A stretch of DNA of 64,000 nt, from positions 15,819,584-15,883,583 of the forward strand of contig OY978527.1 in the NCBI GenBank assembly GCA_963854835.1, in the 5' to 3' direction. The translations under genes and the position numbers were made by a program. Shown here one piece after another: positions 32,496 through 42,824 of the stretch (position 1 is its first letter; each line of letters starts with the position of its first letter). This DNA comes from Megamerina dolium (taxonomy: Eukaryota; Arthropoda; Insecta; Diptera; Megamerinidae). The notes beneath the pieces were generated by a model. The model was given only the letters and a program-made list of their open reading frames with translations. It had not been told where the DNA came from and ran no database searches.

Positions 32496-34212
32496 AACAT
32501 AGGCACTTAAATCAATATGGTGTCCTACTAATTTGCACAGCTGTAAAAATTGAGTATCCTCAACTTTACCAAAAATATCGATAAAAAGAGCGTCAGACTC
32601 GAAGTTCAAATTAAAGTCTTGCGTCGAAAACAAAACATCAATAACAACAAAACATAGGAACTTAAATCAATATGGTGTTATACTAATTTGCACAGCTGTA
32701 AAAATTGAGTATCCTCAGCTTTACCAAAAATATCGATAAAAAGAGCGTCAGACTCGAAAGTTCAAATTAAAGTCTTGCGTCGAAAACAAAACATCAACAA
32801 CAATAAAACATAGGAACTTAAATCAATATGGTGTTATACTAATTTGCACAGCTGTAAAAATTGAGTATCCTCAACTTTTCCAATAATATCGATAAAAAAA
32901 TCCTCAGACTCGAAAATTCAAATTAAAATCTTGCGTCGAAAACAAAACATCAATAACAACAAAACCTAGGCACTTAAATCAATATGGTGTCATACTAATT
33001 TGCACAGCTGTAAAAATTGAGTATCCTCAGCTTTACCAAAAATATCGATAAAAAGAGCGTCAGACTCGAAAGTTCAAATTAAAGTCTTGCTTCGAAAACA
33101 AAACATCAATAACAACAAAACCTAGGCACTTAAATCAATATGGTGTCATACTAATTTGCACAGCTGTAAAAATTGAATATCCTCAGCTTTACCAAAAATA
33201 TCGATAAAAAAATCGTCAGACTCGAAAGTTCAAATTAAAGTCTTGCGTCGAAAACAAAACATCAATAACAACAAAATCTAGGCACTTAAATCAATATGGT
33301 GTCATGCTAATTTGCACAGCTGTAAAAATTGAGTATCCTCAACTTTTCCAATAATATCGATAAAAAAATCCTCAGACTCGAAAATTCAAATTAAAATCTT
33401 GCGTCGAAAACAAAACATCAATAACAACAAAACCTAGGAACTTAAATCAATATGGTGTATAGTAATTTGCACAGCTGTAAAAATTGAGTATCCTCAACTT
33501 TACCAAAAAAATCGATAAAAAAATCGTCTGACTCGAAAGTTCAAATTAAAGTCTTGCTTCGAAAACAAAACACCAATAACAAGAAAACATAGGAACTTAA
33601 ATCAATATGGTGTCATACTAATTTGCACAGCTGTAAAAATTGAGTATCCTGAACTTTACCAAAAATATCGATAAAAAGAGCGTCAGTCTCGAAAGTTCAA
33701 ATTAAAGTCTTGCTTCGAAAACAAAATACCAATTACAACAGAACATAGGAACTTAAATCAATATGGTGTCATACTAATTTGCACAGCTGTAAAAATTGAG
33801 TATCCTTAGCTTTACCAAAAATATCGATAAAAATAGCGTCAGACTCGAAAGTTCAAATTAAAGTCTTGCGTCGAAAACAAAACATCAATAACAACAAAAC
33901 ATAGGAACTTAAATCAATATGGTGTTATACTAATTTGCACAGCTGTAAAAATTGAGTATCCTTAACTTTACCAAAAATATCGATAAAAAGAGCGTCAGAC
34001 TCGAAAGTTCAAATTAAAGTCTTGCTTCGAAAACAAAACACCAATAACAACAAAACATAGCAACTTAAATCAATATGGTGTCATACTAATTTGCACAGCT
34101 GTAAATATTGAGTATCCTCAATTTTACCAAAAATATCGATAAAAAGAGAGACAGATTCAAAAGTTCGAATTAACGTCTTGCTTCGAAAACAAAACGCCAA
34201 TAACAACAAAAT
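32496..34212 (+). repeat. 156-bp satellite array, 11 copies (unit 1)
   Basis: The phase point CTTAAATCAATATGGTGT recurs at 32506, 32661, 32817, 32973, 33129, 33285, 33441, 33596, 33752, 33908 and 34064, i.e. every 155-156 bp. Each unit includes TTTGCACAGCTGTAAAAATT, GAGTATCCTCA, AATATCGATAAAAA and GTCGAAAACAAAAC. A distinct variant (CTTTTCCAATAATATCG with AAAATTCAAATTAAAATC) appears in copies 3 and 6, hinting at a three-copy higher-order unit. The array ends about 10 bp before the TATA box of the next gene. It is non-coding. Confidence 0.95.
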
Positions 34213-34222
34213 TAACCATTTG

Positions 34223-34230
34223 TATAAAAA
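34223..34230 (+). promoter_or_regulatory. TATA box of duplicated peptide gene (unit 1)
   Basis: TATAAAAA lies 56 bp before the ATG at 34279 and directly follows the satellite array. Confidence 0.75.
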
Positions 34231-34278
34231 TGCAAATTTTTTCGTAGAAAGTATTACAATTCAAGAGTTATTCGTAAA

Positions 34279-34479
34279 ATGAAGATATATGCTTTCTTGA
34301 GCTTCGCACTCGCCTTTTTGGCCTTGGCTGCAGGTATATACTCGTTTTGTGAACAAATATTTTTTTCTCTCCATTCTTGTAATTTGTTGATTTATTTTTC
34401 TTATAATTTTGTAGGTGTTCCCGAGCCAAATCCTGAGCCAGTGCCTAGTGGAGGTGGTGGCGGTGGCGGTGGCAAGTAA
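34279..34479 (+). CDS. Two-exon secreted Pro/Gly-rich peptide, 39 aa (copy 1)
   Basis: Exon 1 is 34279-34333 (55 nt), coding MKIYAFLSFALAFLALAA plus one base. The intron is 34334-34414 (GTATAT...TTTGTAG, 81 bp). Exon 2 is 34415-34479, coding G-VPEPNPEPVPS, eight Gly and Lys. The intron is a multiple of three and stop-free, so the unspliced frame stays open (66 aa). Splicing is favoured because exon 1 and the phase match the genes at 29230 and 23392. The mature peptide of about 20 residues is half Pro/Glu-rich and half poly-Gly. AATAAA is at 34655-34660. Exons and intron are identical in copy 2 at 45234. Function unknown. Confidence 0.82.
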   Translation: MKIYAFLSFALAFLALAAGIYSFCEQIFFSLHSCNLLIYFSYNFVGVPEPNPEPVPSGGGGGGGGK

Positions 34480-34679
34480 ATAATGCATACAAGCAATTTT
34501 TACTCTTTATGCATTCCAGAAAATGTATGGAATGAAAATATATGTATCCTGCATGTGTGACTACATAATGATTGCTTAATGAATTTTTTTGTAGCAATTT
34601 TGCTTGAAATGACAGAAATAATATGAAGAATATCACGATCAGTTATAATTGCGAAATAAATAAATATTCATTGGCACTA

Positions 34680-35305
34680 AAAAAAAATATGTTTTTTACG
34701 TTTTTTATTATTCGATTGCGAGCTCAGTATGTTTGCATTCTGTTGCTAAAATATTTTGTTTCTTCAAAATTGACAGCTCCTTCAGCATTGAGTCGTTGTA
34801 GCAGATGCTAAATGTCTGCCGTTGACTTTGAAGCAGCATTGTGCACTTTTTTTGGGACATAGAAAGGATCCAAGATCGAATGCGGCAATCTTGGGTAAAA
34901 GTGAAGCAAAATTGAATTTGTTCGTCTTTGAGATTGGTGATTGAAAGGCTCTTTTGAAGTCGAACTTGTAGTTTAGTTTATATCTCTCTATACATATGTT
35001 TACCGGCGTTTAGTAGGGCGCTCCGACAAAGTTGGCGTTTGTGTTAAAATTGCTATAACTGTGAGGCTAACGGGACTAAATACCGGGATGGCCTAAATTT
35101 CTCTCGGAACATTGCGTTCCGATAATTGGATACTTTTCGAAAGAAAAATCTTTTCGATATTAAAGTTCTTCTTCATACAGGGATTGAACCTACCTACCTA
35201 GTCACTGCATTCGAGACATCGAATTTAAAGGAAAAACTGTAAGACCCACACAAAATAATATTTTCGATACATACGTTTAACGGCGTTGAGTGGGGAGCTC
35301 CGTGG
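34680..35305. repeat. 3' flank and GGCGCTCCGA repeat (unit 1)
   Basis: No gene. From about 34985 a diverged block (GTAGGGCGCTCCGACAAAG, GGCTAACGGGACTAAATACCG, GGAACATTGCGTTCCGATAA) appears. Its beginning recurs at 35283 (GTTGAGTGGGGAGCTCCG) where the SINE is inserted. Around 35130-35190 it also contains a minus-strand SINE scrap (CGAAAGAAAAATCTTTTCGA, GGGATTGAACC). Confidence 0.6.
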
Positions 35306-35309
35306 GTGG

Positions 35310-35587
35310 GTGCCGTAGCTCAGTGGTTAGTGTGTTGGACTTCCGATCTGTGGGTCGTGGTTCAATCCCCGGCTCATGCATAACAAATTTTATATCGAAA
35401 AGATTTTTCTTTCGGTCGGTACCCACCTGTCGGCAAGCAATTGGCAGAAAAAGTGATGTCAGAAGGGTTCTGCCGTTCGGAACCGGCTAAAATAAATAGG
35501 TCCCTTCTAATACTGTCCAACATTTAACACGCACATCAGTAATGTAAGAGAAGCTCGGCCAATGAGTCCTTCGGGGCTTTAAGTGCC
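35310..35587 (+). repeat. tRNA-derived SINE, 278 bp (unit 1)
   Basis: GTGCCGTAGCTCAGTGGTTA (box A) is followed about 40 bp later by GTGGTTCAATCCCCGG (box B). Then come ATCGAAAAGATTTTTCTTTC, CCCACCTGTCGGCAAGCAA, a deletion of the TTCTTCCGGCAG part, and the usual 3' body ending TTTAAGTGCC. Its 3' flank was lost at the duplication junction, while unit 2 keeps it. Confidence 0.85.
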
Positions 35588-36770
35588 TCCTGATTCAATA
35601 CACTTATTACATCGATTTAATAGTGATTCAAACGCGTGTTCCAGCTCATTTTTCGGAATTGCCTCCAGTGTCCTCCTCGAAGCCCGTTGTATGATCTGAA
35701 TGTCATCAAAGAAGCATCCTTTCAACTTCAATTTCAGTTTTGGGAACAAAAAGAAGTCGCACGGTGCCAAATCAGGTGAATACGGCGGGTGATTCAACAC
35801 ACAGACATGATTCTGAGCCAAAAATTGACGAACAATGAGTGCTGTGTGACTCGGTGCATTATCGTGCAACACAGGCCAAGTTTTTGATCGCAGTATTCTG
35901 GTCGAACACGACGGATTCTGGACATCAAACGCTTCAAAACTTCGAGGTGACATGTGGAAGTAACTGCTTGACCAGTTGAAACAAATTCTTTGTGGATAAT
36001 TCCTTTCCTATCGAAGAATATGATGAGCATTGTTTTGATTTTTGATGGAACTTTTCGTGTTTTTTTGGCTTGTGGTGAGTTTTTTGATTTCCATTCCGCA
36101 CTTTGATGCTTGGTTTCTGGATCGTATTGGAAACACCATGTTTAGATCATTTTCTGCAGCTGTAACCATGTCTCTAGAATGACTGACTCTCATTAATTTT
36201 TGGTCCTCGGTCAATGTGTGTGGAACAAATCTAGCGCAGACCTTTGTTTTGCCCAAATCCTCGTGAAGAATGAGTCGGATAGTTTCTCTGTTAATGTATA
36301 AGGCCTCTTCCATCATTTTCACTGAAGCATTGTGGTTTTCTGTAATAAAATCACGAACTTTCTGGATCACTTCCTGCGTCCGCACTGAAATTGGCCTTCC
36401 TTCTTTTATTTCATCTTCCAGCGACTCTCTGCCATCCACAAACCGTTTATGCCATATTAAAACATTTGTTCTTGATAAAGAGAATCGCTATACGCTTGCT
36501 GCGTTATTCCGAATGTTTCTGATGCACTTTTACCAATTTTTGCGTGGAATTTAATGACCGCTCTTTGCTCCATGTTAAAATTTCAACATCAAACGAACAC
36601 GTGTTTTGTAAAATGAATGTCAATAAACATTAACTGTCAACCAAATGCCATGAAATTTTGACAGTTAGTAGAGGAAGGTTGAAGCTTCAAAACGCATGTG
36701 CTCACACATAGTTGGCGCGGTTGGTTGCTGAGGTGTGCTTCGAGTCTTAATACATAATTGTCGCACCTTG
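35586..36770 (-). mobile_element. DD34D mariner, copy 2 (3' end truncated by duplication junction)
   Basis: It corresponds to 30517-31696 of copy 1 with few differences. The left 95 bp, including that terminal repeat, is absent because the duplication breakpoint lies inside the element. The right terminal repeat is intact and flanked by TA (36771-36772). The transposase pieces (36573 to about 35579) carry the same VRTQEVIQKV, LLHDNAPSHTA-like and YSPDLAPCDFFLFPKL motifs and are also frameshifted. Confidence 0.9.
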
Positions 36771-37207
36771 TACATATTTTCCACTTTATTTTGGCAGAAG
36801 TAGAGTTTGTAGTTCAATTATGGCCTATGCCAAGCTATTGTGTTGGTGCCGTAAAGCAGGATGAAGTGCACCGTATGGCGGATCTACGATTAGATTAGAA
36901 ATGAAGCCTCACACCTCTCATCCTGAATCTCCCTCTCACCTACACGTGGTGGCACTGTTAACCCTGATTGGAGATTGGGTACCCAACCCCAATGGAAAAG
37001 AAGGGAACAGACGAGAAGGGTGATCCCCTAAGCGGGGATAGCACGTGTCCATCGGCTTGATGTTTGCAGTTAGGGGTTAACATACTGTATTTTAGCGTTG
37101 CACCTCACTGATACCTGCCCGCCTCAGTGAGTAACCGTGGGCTTATCGTGTTATTGGGGGCTATGACACGACGGACCTTCCTTTCCCCCACACTCGTGGG
37201 ATTAAAT

Positions 37208-38354
37208 ATGGACACACCAAATTTAACAAAAATAAATAAACTAGCAGGTTCACAGACTGCTTCTCAACTGGCGGATCAGGTGGAACGTAATGTTCTCAAC
37301 ACTGAACGCCAAGTTCTAACTCCTAAACGGAGAGGACAGACGGAGGGCAAAGGCAGCAGAGACAAGAACTCTGAACCTACGCCACGGACGGTAACTGGAC
37401 CCGAGAAACGGAAGGAAAGTAGAGGAACTGTGGCTGCTGAGGGTGCTTCGACATCCAAGGCCGCAACTACACAGCCCTCTATAAGTACTGGACAGAATAG
37501 ACAGCTTCCAGCTTTTGGCGCTGCAAGAAAGGCAACCGGTCTGAGTGGGGCAGGTACCAAATGGTATCTATAGACTGGCTATAATCCCGAAATCTTACCC
37601 GGAGGTTATCCTTTCGCGCGAGGAGCAGGGGCAACTCGAAAATCTCCTGATAGAGGAGATGTTCAAGGGTTCTGAAACCGAACTTGAATTTGATGGCATC
37701 CACTTTCGACCAGGCTTCATCTTGGTTGATTGTTCCACCGTAGCGGCTGCTGAATGGGTGAAAGTAACGATACCAAGCTTATCGGGGTGGAAGGGGACCG
37801 AACTGACGACTTGCACTGAAGATGCTATCCCTGGTGTACATCTGATGACGGTATACCTTCCTCGAGCAGCGGGTACCGACGACAAGAAACTCCTTGATTT
37901 GATGGTAACTCAGAACAAAGCGCTGAGCACCAATCTCTGGAGAATCTTTAGCAGCAAAGACGAGAAGAACGGGAAGCTGTTAACGATCGGTATCGATGAC
38001 CGATCGCTTGAAGCGATTAAAGCCAAAGACTGCAGGGTGGCCTACAGATTTGGCAAGATCCCAGTTCATCTGCACAAGGGACGTACACTAGGAAATCCTC
38101 CAGACGCAGAGGCCACAACTGAGCAAAAATCAGCCGAAGCCGAGGAGATCCTAAAAGAAGTAGCAAGTGAAGTGGTTAGGAGCGAGATGCCTGCAGCCGA
38201 AGTCAGCGTTCTTGCTGTCGAAAGCGAAGACATCAACGCTATAAACCTAACAGCGCTAAGACTGACCGAAGTAGACTCCGACAGAGTACTCCTGGCAGAC
38301 ATCGATGATGCACTGGCGGAGAGCGATGCAAAGAAGAGAGCTGCACACCAGTAA
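37208..38354 (+). pseudogene. Retrotransposon ORF1 (nucleic-acid-binding protein), frameshifted
   Basis: The first part (37208 to about 37560, MDTPNLTKINKLAGSQ...) is Lys/Arg/Ser/Thr-rich and probably disordered. It stops at TAG 37571. The second part continues one frame over (LAIIPKSYPEVILSREEQGQ, FRPGFILVDCSTVAAAEWVK, GWKGTELTTC, LDLMVTQNKALSTNLWRIF) to TAA at 38352-38354. That half resembles the DUF4780-type domain of insect LINE ORF1-like proteins. The break coincides with TATCTATA, where a 4-bp duplication would account for the shift. No CCHC zinc knuckles are seen. ORF2 begins 7 bases after the stop. Confidence 0.75.
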
Positions 38355-38361
38355 CAAGGAG

Positions 38362-41300
38362 ATGGCCAGCATTAGAGTTGCTCAAATCAATCTCCACCAT
38401 GCGAGAGCCGCCTCGGCAGTCATCGCTAGAGCAACACTCAGGTCCAACCTGAGCATAGTGCTGGCCCAGAAACCTTGGGTGTTCAGGGGCCAAATCAGAG
38501 GTTTGGCTGCATCCAATACGCAGGTAATATGGGACATTAGGTGTGTAAACCCAAGAGCTTGCATAGTACTAACAAAAAATATGAAATACTTGTGTCTTCC
38601 AGAGTTCCTTCCTAGAGATCTTGTAGCGGTGCAAATCCCGGTCAACATCAACGGGTGTACACGTGAAGTTATATTCGCATCGGGGTACCTACCGGGGGAT
38701 GATGCTTGGGCCCCACCTGAGCTGATCTACAAACTGGTCGAGTACAGCGAAAGGAAGAAGCAACCTCTTATACTTGGATGTGATGCCAATGCGCATAACG
38801 AGGCATGGGGGAGCACGGATACCAACAAGCGTGGTGAGTACCTTCTCGAATTTATCATTAGTAATAAATTAGAAATTTTAAATGTGGGAGATACACCAAC
38901 TTTCGTAACTAGCGTACGAAAAGAAGTTCTGGATTTAACCTTAGGAAACACCTGGGGCTTTAGTCTTGTTAGGAATTGGGTAGTATCCAACGAACCATCA
39001 ATGTCTGCCCACAGCATACTGAGATTTGACATAGAGGGGGAGCAATTAACGCAAAGAATTGTAAGGAATCCGAGAAAAACAAACTGGGAAAAATACTTAA
39101 ATAATCTGAATGCAAACCTAAGACAACTATCATTAGGCGATTGCATCAGAAATGAAATACAACTAGAAACTACGGTAGAAAATTTCAATAAGATAATTAT
39201 CAACTCATATGAGGACAGTTGTCCAATAAGCAAGGTGAACTCAACCAAGGATGTACCTTGGTGGAACAACGATCTAATGAAACTAAGAACGGAGGTTCGA
39301 AGGTTATCAAATAGATCAAAAACTACCGGGGATTGGACCGAATATAGAAGAACTCTAACACTCTATAATAAAGAGATTAGGGAAGCAAAACGCAAAAGTT
39401 TCAGAAACTTCTGCGAAAGCATTGAGCACGCCACTGAGGTGTCAAAACTCTACAAAGTGTTAGCCAAAGGCAGTAGTATATCATCCACCAACCTTAAAAA
39501 AGGAGATGGTTCCTTCACGGAAAACGAAGAAGAAAGAGTAAAACTACTTCTTGACACACACTTCCCAGGATCTTCCACACTCGTGGCAGCAGGGAAAGAC
39601 GATGCTGAAAACTTGGGAAGAATAAGCAGGAATGAATGGATCTTGGCAAGTGAAATTTGCACCCTACCTCGAATCAGATGGGCAATTAACACCTTTAAAC
39701 CATTGAAATCACCAGGAGTAGACGGAATCTTTCCTGCCCTACTTCAGAAAGGCATAGAGCAGCTGTTAAGTCCATTGACGAGAATAGCTAGAAGCAGTAT
39801 AGCGCTAGGTTACATACCTAGGATATGGAGAAGGGCAAAGGTGGTATTTTTGCCGAAGGTGGGTAAGAAGGACCCGCTTCACCCTAAATCTTTCAGGCCA
39901 ATCTGCCTAACATCCTTTGTCCTAAAAACTTTGGAAAAAGTTGTGGATAACTACATCCGGACCACAGTTTTAGTGAGAAATCCGCTACACTCTTGTCAGC
40001 ATGCTTATAGAGCAGGGCACTCCACCGAAACTGCTCTACATCAACTGACGAGCCTACTGCAGGACAGTCTAGAGAAGAAGGAAACTGCGATATGCGCCTT
40101 TCTAGACATAGAAGGTGCCTTCGACAATACTTCACATGATGCTATCAGAAGAGCTCTTACAAGAAGAGGAGTTAATAATACTCTAGCTTCTTGGATGAGT
40201 AATATGCTTCTTACCAGGAAGGTTGAAATACCAAGTGGTACAGGAAGTATAATTGCAAACACCACAAGGGGGTGCCCACAAGGAGGTGTGCTATCATCAC
40301 TTATGTGGAGTATAGTAGTAGACGAGCTATTGGAAAAATTGGAAACCAGTGGTTTGTCATTTCAAGGCTATGCAGATGACATAGTCATTATCTGTAGAGG
40401 TAAATTTGAGGACACTCTATGTGACAGAATACAGCTAGGACTCAAACTAACGAAGGGATGGTGCGCCACGGTTGGGCTGAACATCAATCCAGCAAAAACA
40501 ACGATTGTACCATTCACACGGAAATATAAACTTACGAATCTTAAACCTATCCGCTTAGACGGTGTAGAGATAGAACTCCAGAAAGTAGTGAAATTCTTGG
40601 GTACCCACTTGGACCAGAAATTATTGTGGAAAACCCACATTGAGGAGACAAGACAGAAAGCTATCAAAACTTTCATGACGTGTAGAACTATTGCGGGTAA
40701 AAGCTGGGGTTGTACCCCAAAAATTCTGCGATGGATATACACAGCAATTGTCAGGCCAATGATAGCCTACGGGGCAATAGTCTGGGAAAAGTGCACAAAG
40801 CAGCAGACAGTAATCAACACTCTTAGCAAGCTACAAAGACTTGCATGTGTATGTATCACGGGAGCCATGCGAACATGTCCAACGGCATCACTGGAGATAC
40901 TCTTGGACTTTACTCCCCTCCATATTTACATCCAGTCCCAAGCGAGGAGGGCGATTTTGAGGGTAGCTGGGAACAACGTCAGCACAGGCAGTTACCTCAG
41001 CCGAAGGAAGATAGAACTTCTGGCTGAGCAACTTCCTGAAATCTCGATGCCAAGGGACGTGATACTCCCAAGGTTCAGCTTTAAGAAACATTTAAAAACT
41101 GAGCTTAGTAACAAAAAACATTGGGAAGGTATATCGAAAACATACAAGATAAACCAGTACATGATAACATGGTACACCGACGGTTCCCTCACCGATGACG
41201 GAGCCGGGGCAGGTGTATTCGGACCAGGGAAAAGATACTCTGAACCATTAGGTAAGAACACCTCTATCTTTCAAGCGGAAGTCTACGCGATAGATAGATG

Positions 41301-41997
41301 TGCGCACTTTAATCTCGAACGGAATTACCGGAATCGCAGAATAGCAATACTGAGTGACAGCCAGGCGGCTATCAAAGCACTCAAATCCCACCAGGTTACA
41401 TCATATCTGGTGATGGAGTGCATTGAAAAACTGAACATCCTGGGCCAACTCAATCAGGTATGGATTCTATGGGTTCCGGGGCACGTAGGGATCGATGGAA
41501 ATGAAATGGCAGATAAGCTTGCCAGGAAGGGAGCATCAATCCCATTTGTAGGGCCTGAACCATTCTGTGGATTAGGATCGGGTAACATCTCCCGTATCAT
41601 CTGGGAAGAAGAGAATAGACAAAGAAGCTTATACTGGGAAAACTTACCGGGGCTAACACACTCCAAACTAGCGCTAGGGACATACAACCTGAAACGCTAC
41701 GAGGAATGTATGAGTCTAACGAAGAACAACATGCGAATCATTACGGGATTATTAACAGGGCACTGTAGGCTGAATTATCACCTAACAAAACTGGGAATTT
41801 TCTCTGATGCTCTCTGTAGGTTCTGCAGGGAAGAGGACGAGACCGCACAACACGTGATAGGAACTTGTCCTGCACTGATGCACAAGAGAAGGAAATACCT
41901 GGGAGATTTCATCATACCCGAGGATGAAATTAGACTCTGTGAATTGGGACCAATACTAAAATTCATCGAGGGAACTGGGCTGAGAGACACACTCTAG
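38362..41997 (+). CDS. Retrotransposon ORF2: endonuclease, reverse transcriptase, RNase H (1,211 aa)
   Basis: The start at ATG 38362 (MASIRVAQINLHHARA) follows the ORF1 stop by 7 nt. The frame is open from 38305, but the extra 19 codons overlap ORF1. An AP-like endonuclease (residues about 1-225) has QINLHH, LILGCDANAHNEAWGS, LDLTLGN and SAHSILRF (Ala where SDH is usual). The reverse transcriptase (about 440-760) has FRPICLTSFVLKTLEK, FLDIEGAFDN (motif A, about 580), GCPQGGVLSSLMW and YADD (670-673). RNase H (about 935-1070) has WYTDGSLTDDGAGAG, FQAEVYAI, LSDSQAAIKAL and WVPGHVGIDGNEMADKL, with all four acids present. A C-terminal knuckle CRFCREEDETAQHVIGTC lies near 1152. It has no stops, so this ORF could be functional, with the SAH change as the one oddity. 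Confidence 0.93.
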   Translation: MASIRVAQINLHHARAASAVIARATLRSNLSIVLAQKPWVFRGQIRGLAASNTQVIWDIRCVNPRACIVLTKNMKYLCLPEFLPRDLVAVQIPVNINGCTREVIFASGYLPGDDAWAPPELIYKLVEYSERKKQPLILGCDANAHNEAWGSTDTNKRGEYLLEFIISNKLEILNVGDTPTFVTSVRKEVLDLTLGNTWGFSLVRNWVVSNEPSMSAHSILRFDIEGEQLTQRIVRNPRKTNWEKYLNNLNANLRQLSLGDCIRNEIQLETTVENFNKIIINSYEDSCPISKVNSTKDVPWWNNDLMKLRTEVRRLSNRSKTTGDWTEYRRTLTLYNKEIREAKRKSFRNFCESIEHATEVSKLYKVLAKGSSISSTNLKKGDGSFTENEEERVKLLLDTHFPGSSTLVAAGKDDAENLGRISRNEWILASEICTLPRIRWAINTFKPLKSPGVDGIFPALLQKGIEQLLSPLTRIARSSIALGYIPRIWRRAKVVFLPKVGKKDPLHPKSFRPICLTSFVLKTLEKVVDNYIRTTVLVRNPLHSCQHAYRAGHSTETALHQLTSLLQDSLEKKETAICAFLDIEGAFDNTSHDAIRRALTRRGVNNTLASWMSNMLLTRKVEIPSGTGSIIANTTRGCPQGGVLSSLMWSIVVDELLEKLETSGLSFQGYADDIVIICRGKFEDTLCDRIQLGLKLTKGWCATVGLNINPAKTTIVPFTRKYKLTNLKPIRLDGVEIELQKVVKFLGTHLDQKLLWKTHIEETRQKAIKTFMTCRTIAGKSWGCTPKILRWIYTAIVRPMIAYGAIVWEKCTKQQTVINTLSKLQRLACVCITGAMRTCPTASLEILLDFTPLHIYIQSQARRAILRVAGNNVSTGSYLSRRKIELLAEQLPEISMPRDVILPRFSFKKHLKTELSNKKHWEGISKTYKINQYMITWYTDGSLTDDGAGAGVFGPGKRYSEPLGKNTSIFQAEVYAIDRCAHFNLERNYRNRRIAILSDSQAAIKALKSHQVTSYLVMECIEKLNILGQLNQVWILWVPGHVGIDGNEMADKLARKGASIPFVGPEPFCGLGSGNISRIIWEEENRQRSLYWENLPGLTHSKLALGTYNLKRYEECMSLTKNNMRIITGLLTGHCRLNYHLTKLGIFSDALCRFCREEDETAQHVIGTCPALMHKRRKYLGDFIIPEDEIRLCELGPILKFIEGTGLRDTL

Positions 41998-42077
41998 CTC
42001 TGCGAAGGGGGCACAATAGATCTTATAGGTCGCGGTGCAACATCCCCACAACGATAATAATAATAAGCTATTGTGTT

Positions 42078-42530
42078 TCCCAAGGGCTTATCAACGTCTA
42101 CTTCGTAAGATGTTCCAGCAGAAGCTGGACCTCTGTTTTCATATTGAGTGTTTTTTAGAAGTCGATTGAAAATGCCTTTAAGCTTTTAATTTGAGCGCAT
42201 CTGCCTTAACGTTTTCTTTAGACGAAGTGCATTTTTGCTAATTATAATTAATAATTATAATTTTATTCCAAGTGTTGCAATTGGCAACAAATTTGAGTTA
42301 AAAATTATACAATATAACATAACATATTTCTAGATGTAAGACTAGATGTCGGCTTCCGATTCAGGCCCACCATTGAACAAGAAATTTCAAAAAGTTTTAT
42401 CAATGCGTCGAATTTTAGGCAACTATACATTTGATCGGAGTGTTAAATAAAGAATAAACATAAACAATATTGGACAGTAATGGTTTAGACAAATTTTGGA
42501 CCAAGCTGCTCAATCAGCTGTCAATCAAGT
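42078..42530. other. Unit 2 flank between LINE and satellite
   Basis: Homologous to 31771-32200 in unit 1. It has no gene and contains the 17-bp difference TACTTCGTAAGATGTTC absent from unit 1. Confidence 0.6.
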
Positions 42531-42531
42531 G

Positions 42532-42810
42532 TCTATTAAAGTTAGACCGAATCGGAAGGAGACTACCTATATTAGCCAATTCCCAACTGTAGAGCTCTCG
42601 TGATATCATATTTTTTTATATGTCACAGAGTTCATACTTTCATGGAAAATTTTTGCTGTATTCAACAATTTTCATATCAACAGGTGTGGATATATTTTGT
42701 CGACCTGAAAAATTGCTCTCGAGTTTGCTGAACCATGAATCGAACCTGCTACATTATACATAGCAAGCCAACGCACTCGTAATTGAACTACGGCATCTGT
42801 CAATAAATTA
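42532..42810 (-). repeat. Old diverged SINE, minus strand (unit 2)
   Basis: Paralogous to 32205-32480, with the same diverged blocks and a GAATCGAACC box-B-like complement. Confidence 0.5.
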
Positions 42811-42824
42811 AAAAAAAAAAAATA

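Larger units (their letters stand above)
30518..35587 (+). repeat. Tandem duplication unit 1
   Basis: The order mariner - flank - diverged SINE - 156-bp satellite - peptide gene - GGCGCTCCGA repeat - SINE is repeated in the same order and orientation at 35588-46544. The junction joins the last bases of the SINE (AAGTGCC) to an internal point of the mariner (CCTCCTGATTC, equivalent to 30517), with only CC as microhomology. The basic period is about 5,069 bp. Copies are nearly identical outside the satellite and the LINE insertion. Confidence 0.9.
36845..42064 (+). mobile_element. Full-length LOA/I-like non-LTR retrotransposon
   Basis: Flanked by a perfect 13-bp target duplication, AAGCTATTGTGTT, at 36832-36844 and 42065-42077. 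The undisrupted site is present once at 31758-31770 in unit 1. The 5,220-bp element has a GC-richer 5' leader (36845-37207), ORF1 (frameshifted), ORF2 (intact) and a short 3' UTR ending in ATAATAATAAT instead of poly(A). Gene order AP-endonuclease, RT, RNase H, Cys/His knuckle fits the I/LOA group, and the RT wording LTSFVLKTLEKVVD favours LOA/Bilbo, though the clade is inferred from motifs. It is a young insertion. Confidence 0.92.

Noticed and set aside
35310..35390. tRNA gene-like heads with box A and box B (also 12400, 18549, 46267, 56951)
   Set aside because: The heads are followed by a constant non-tRNA body and tail in every copy and do not fold as a full cloverleaf on inspection. They are SINE promoters.
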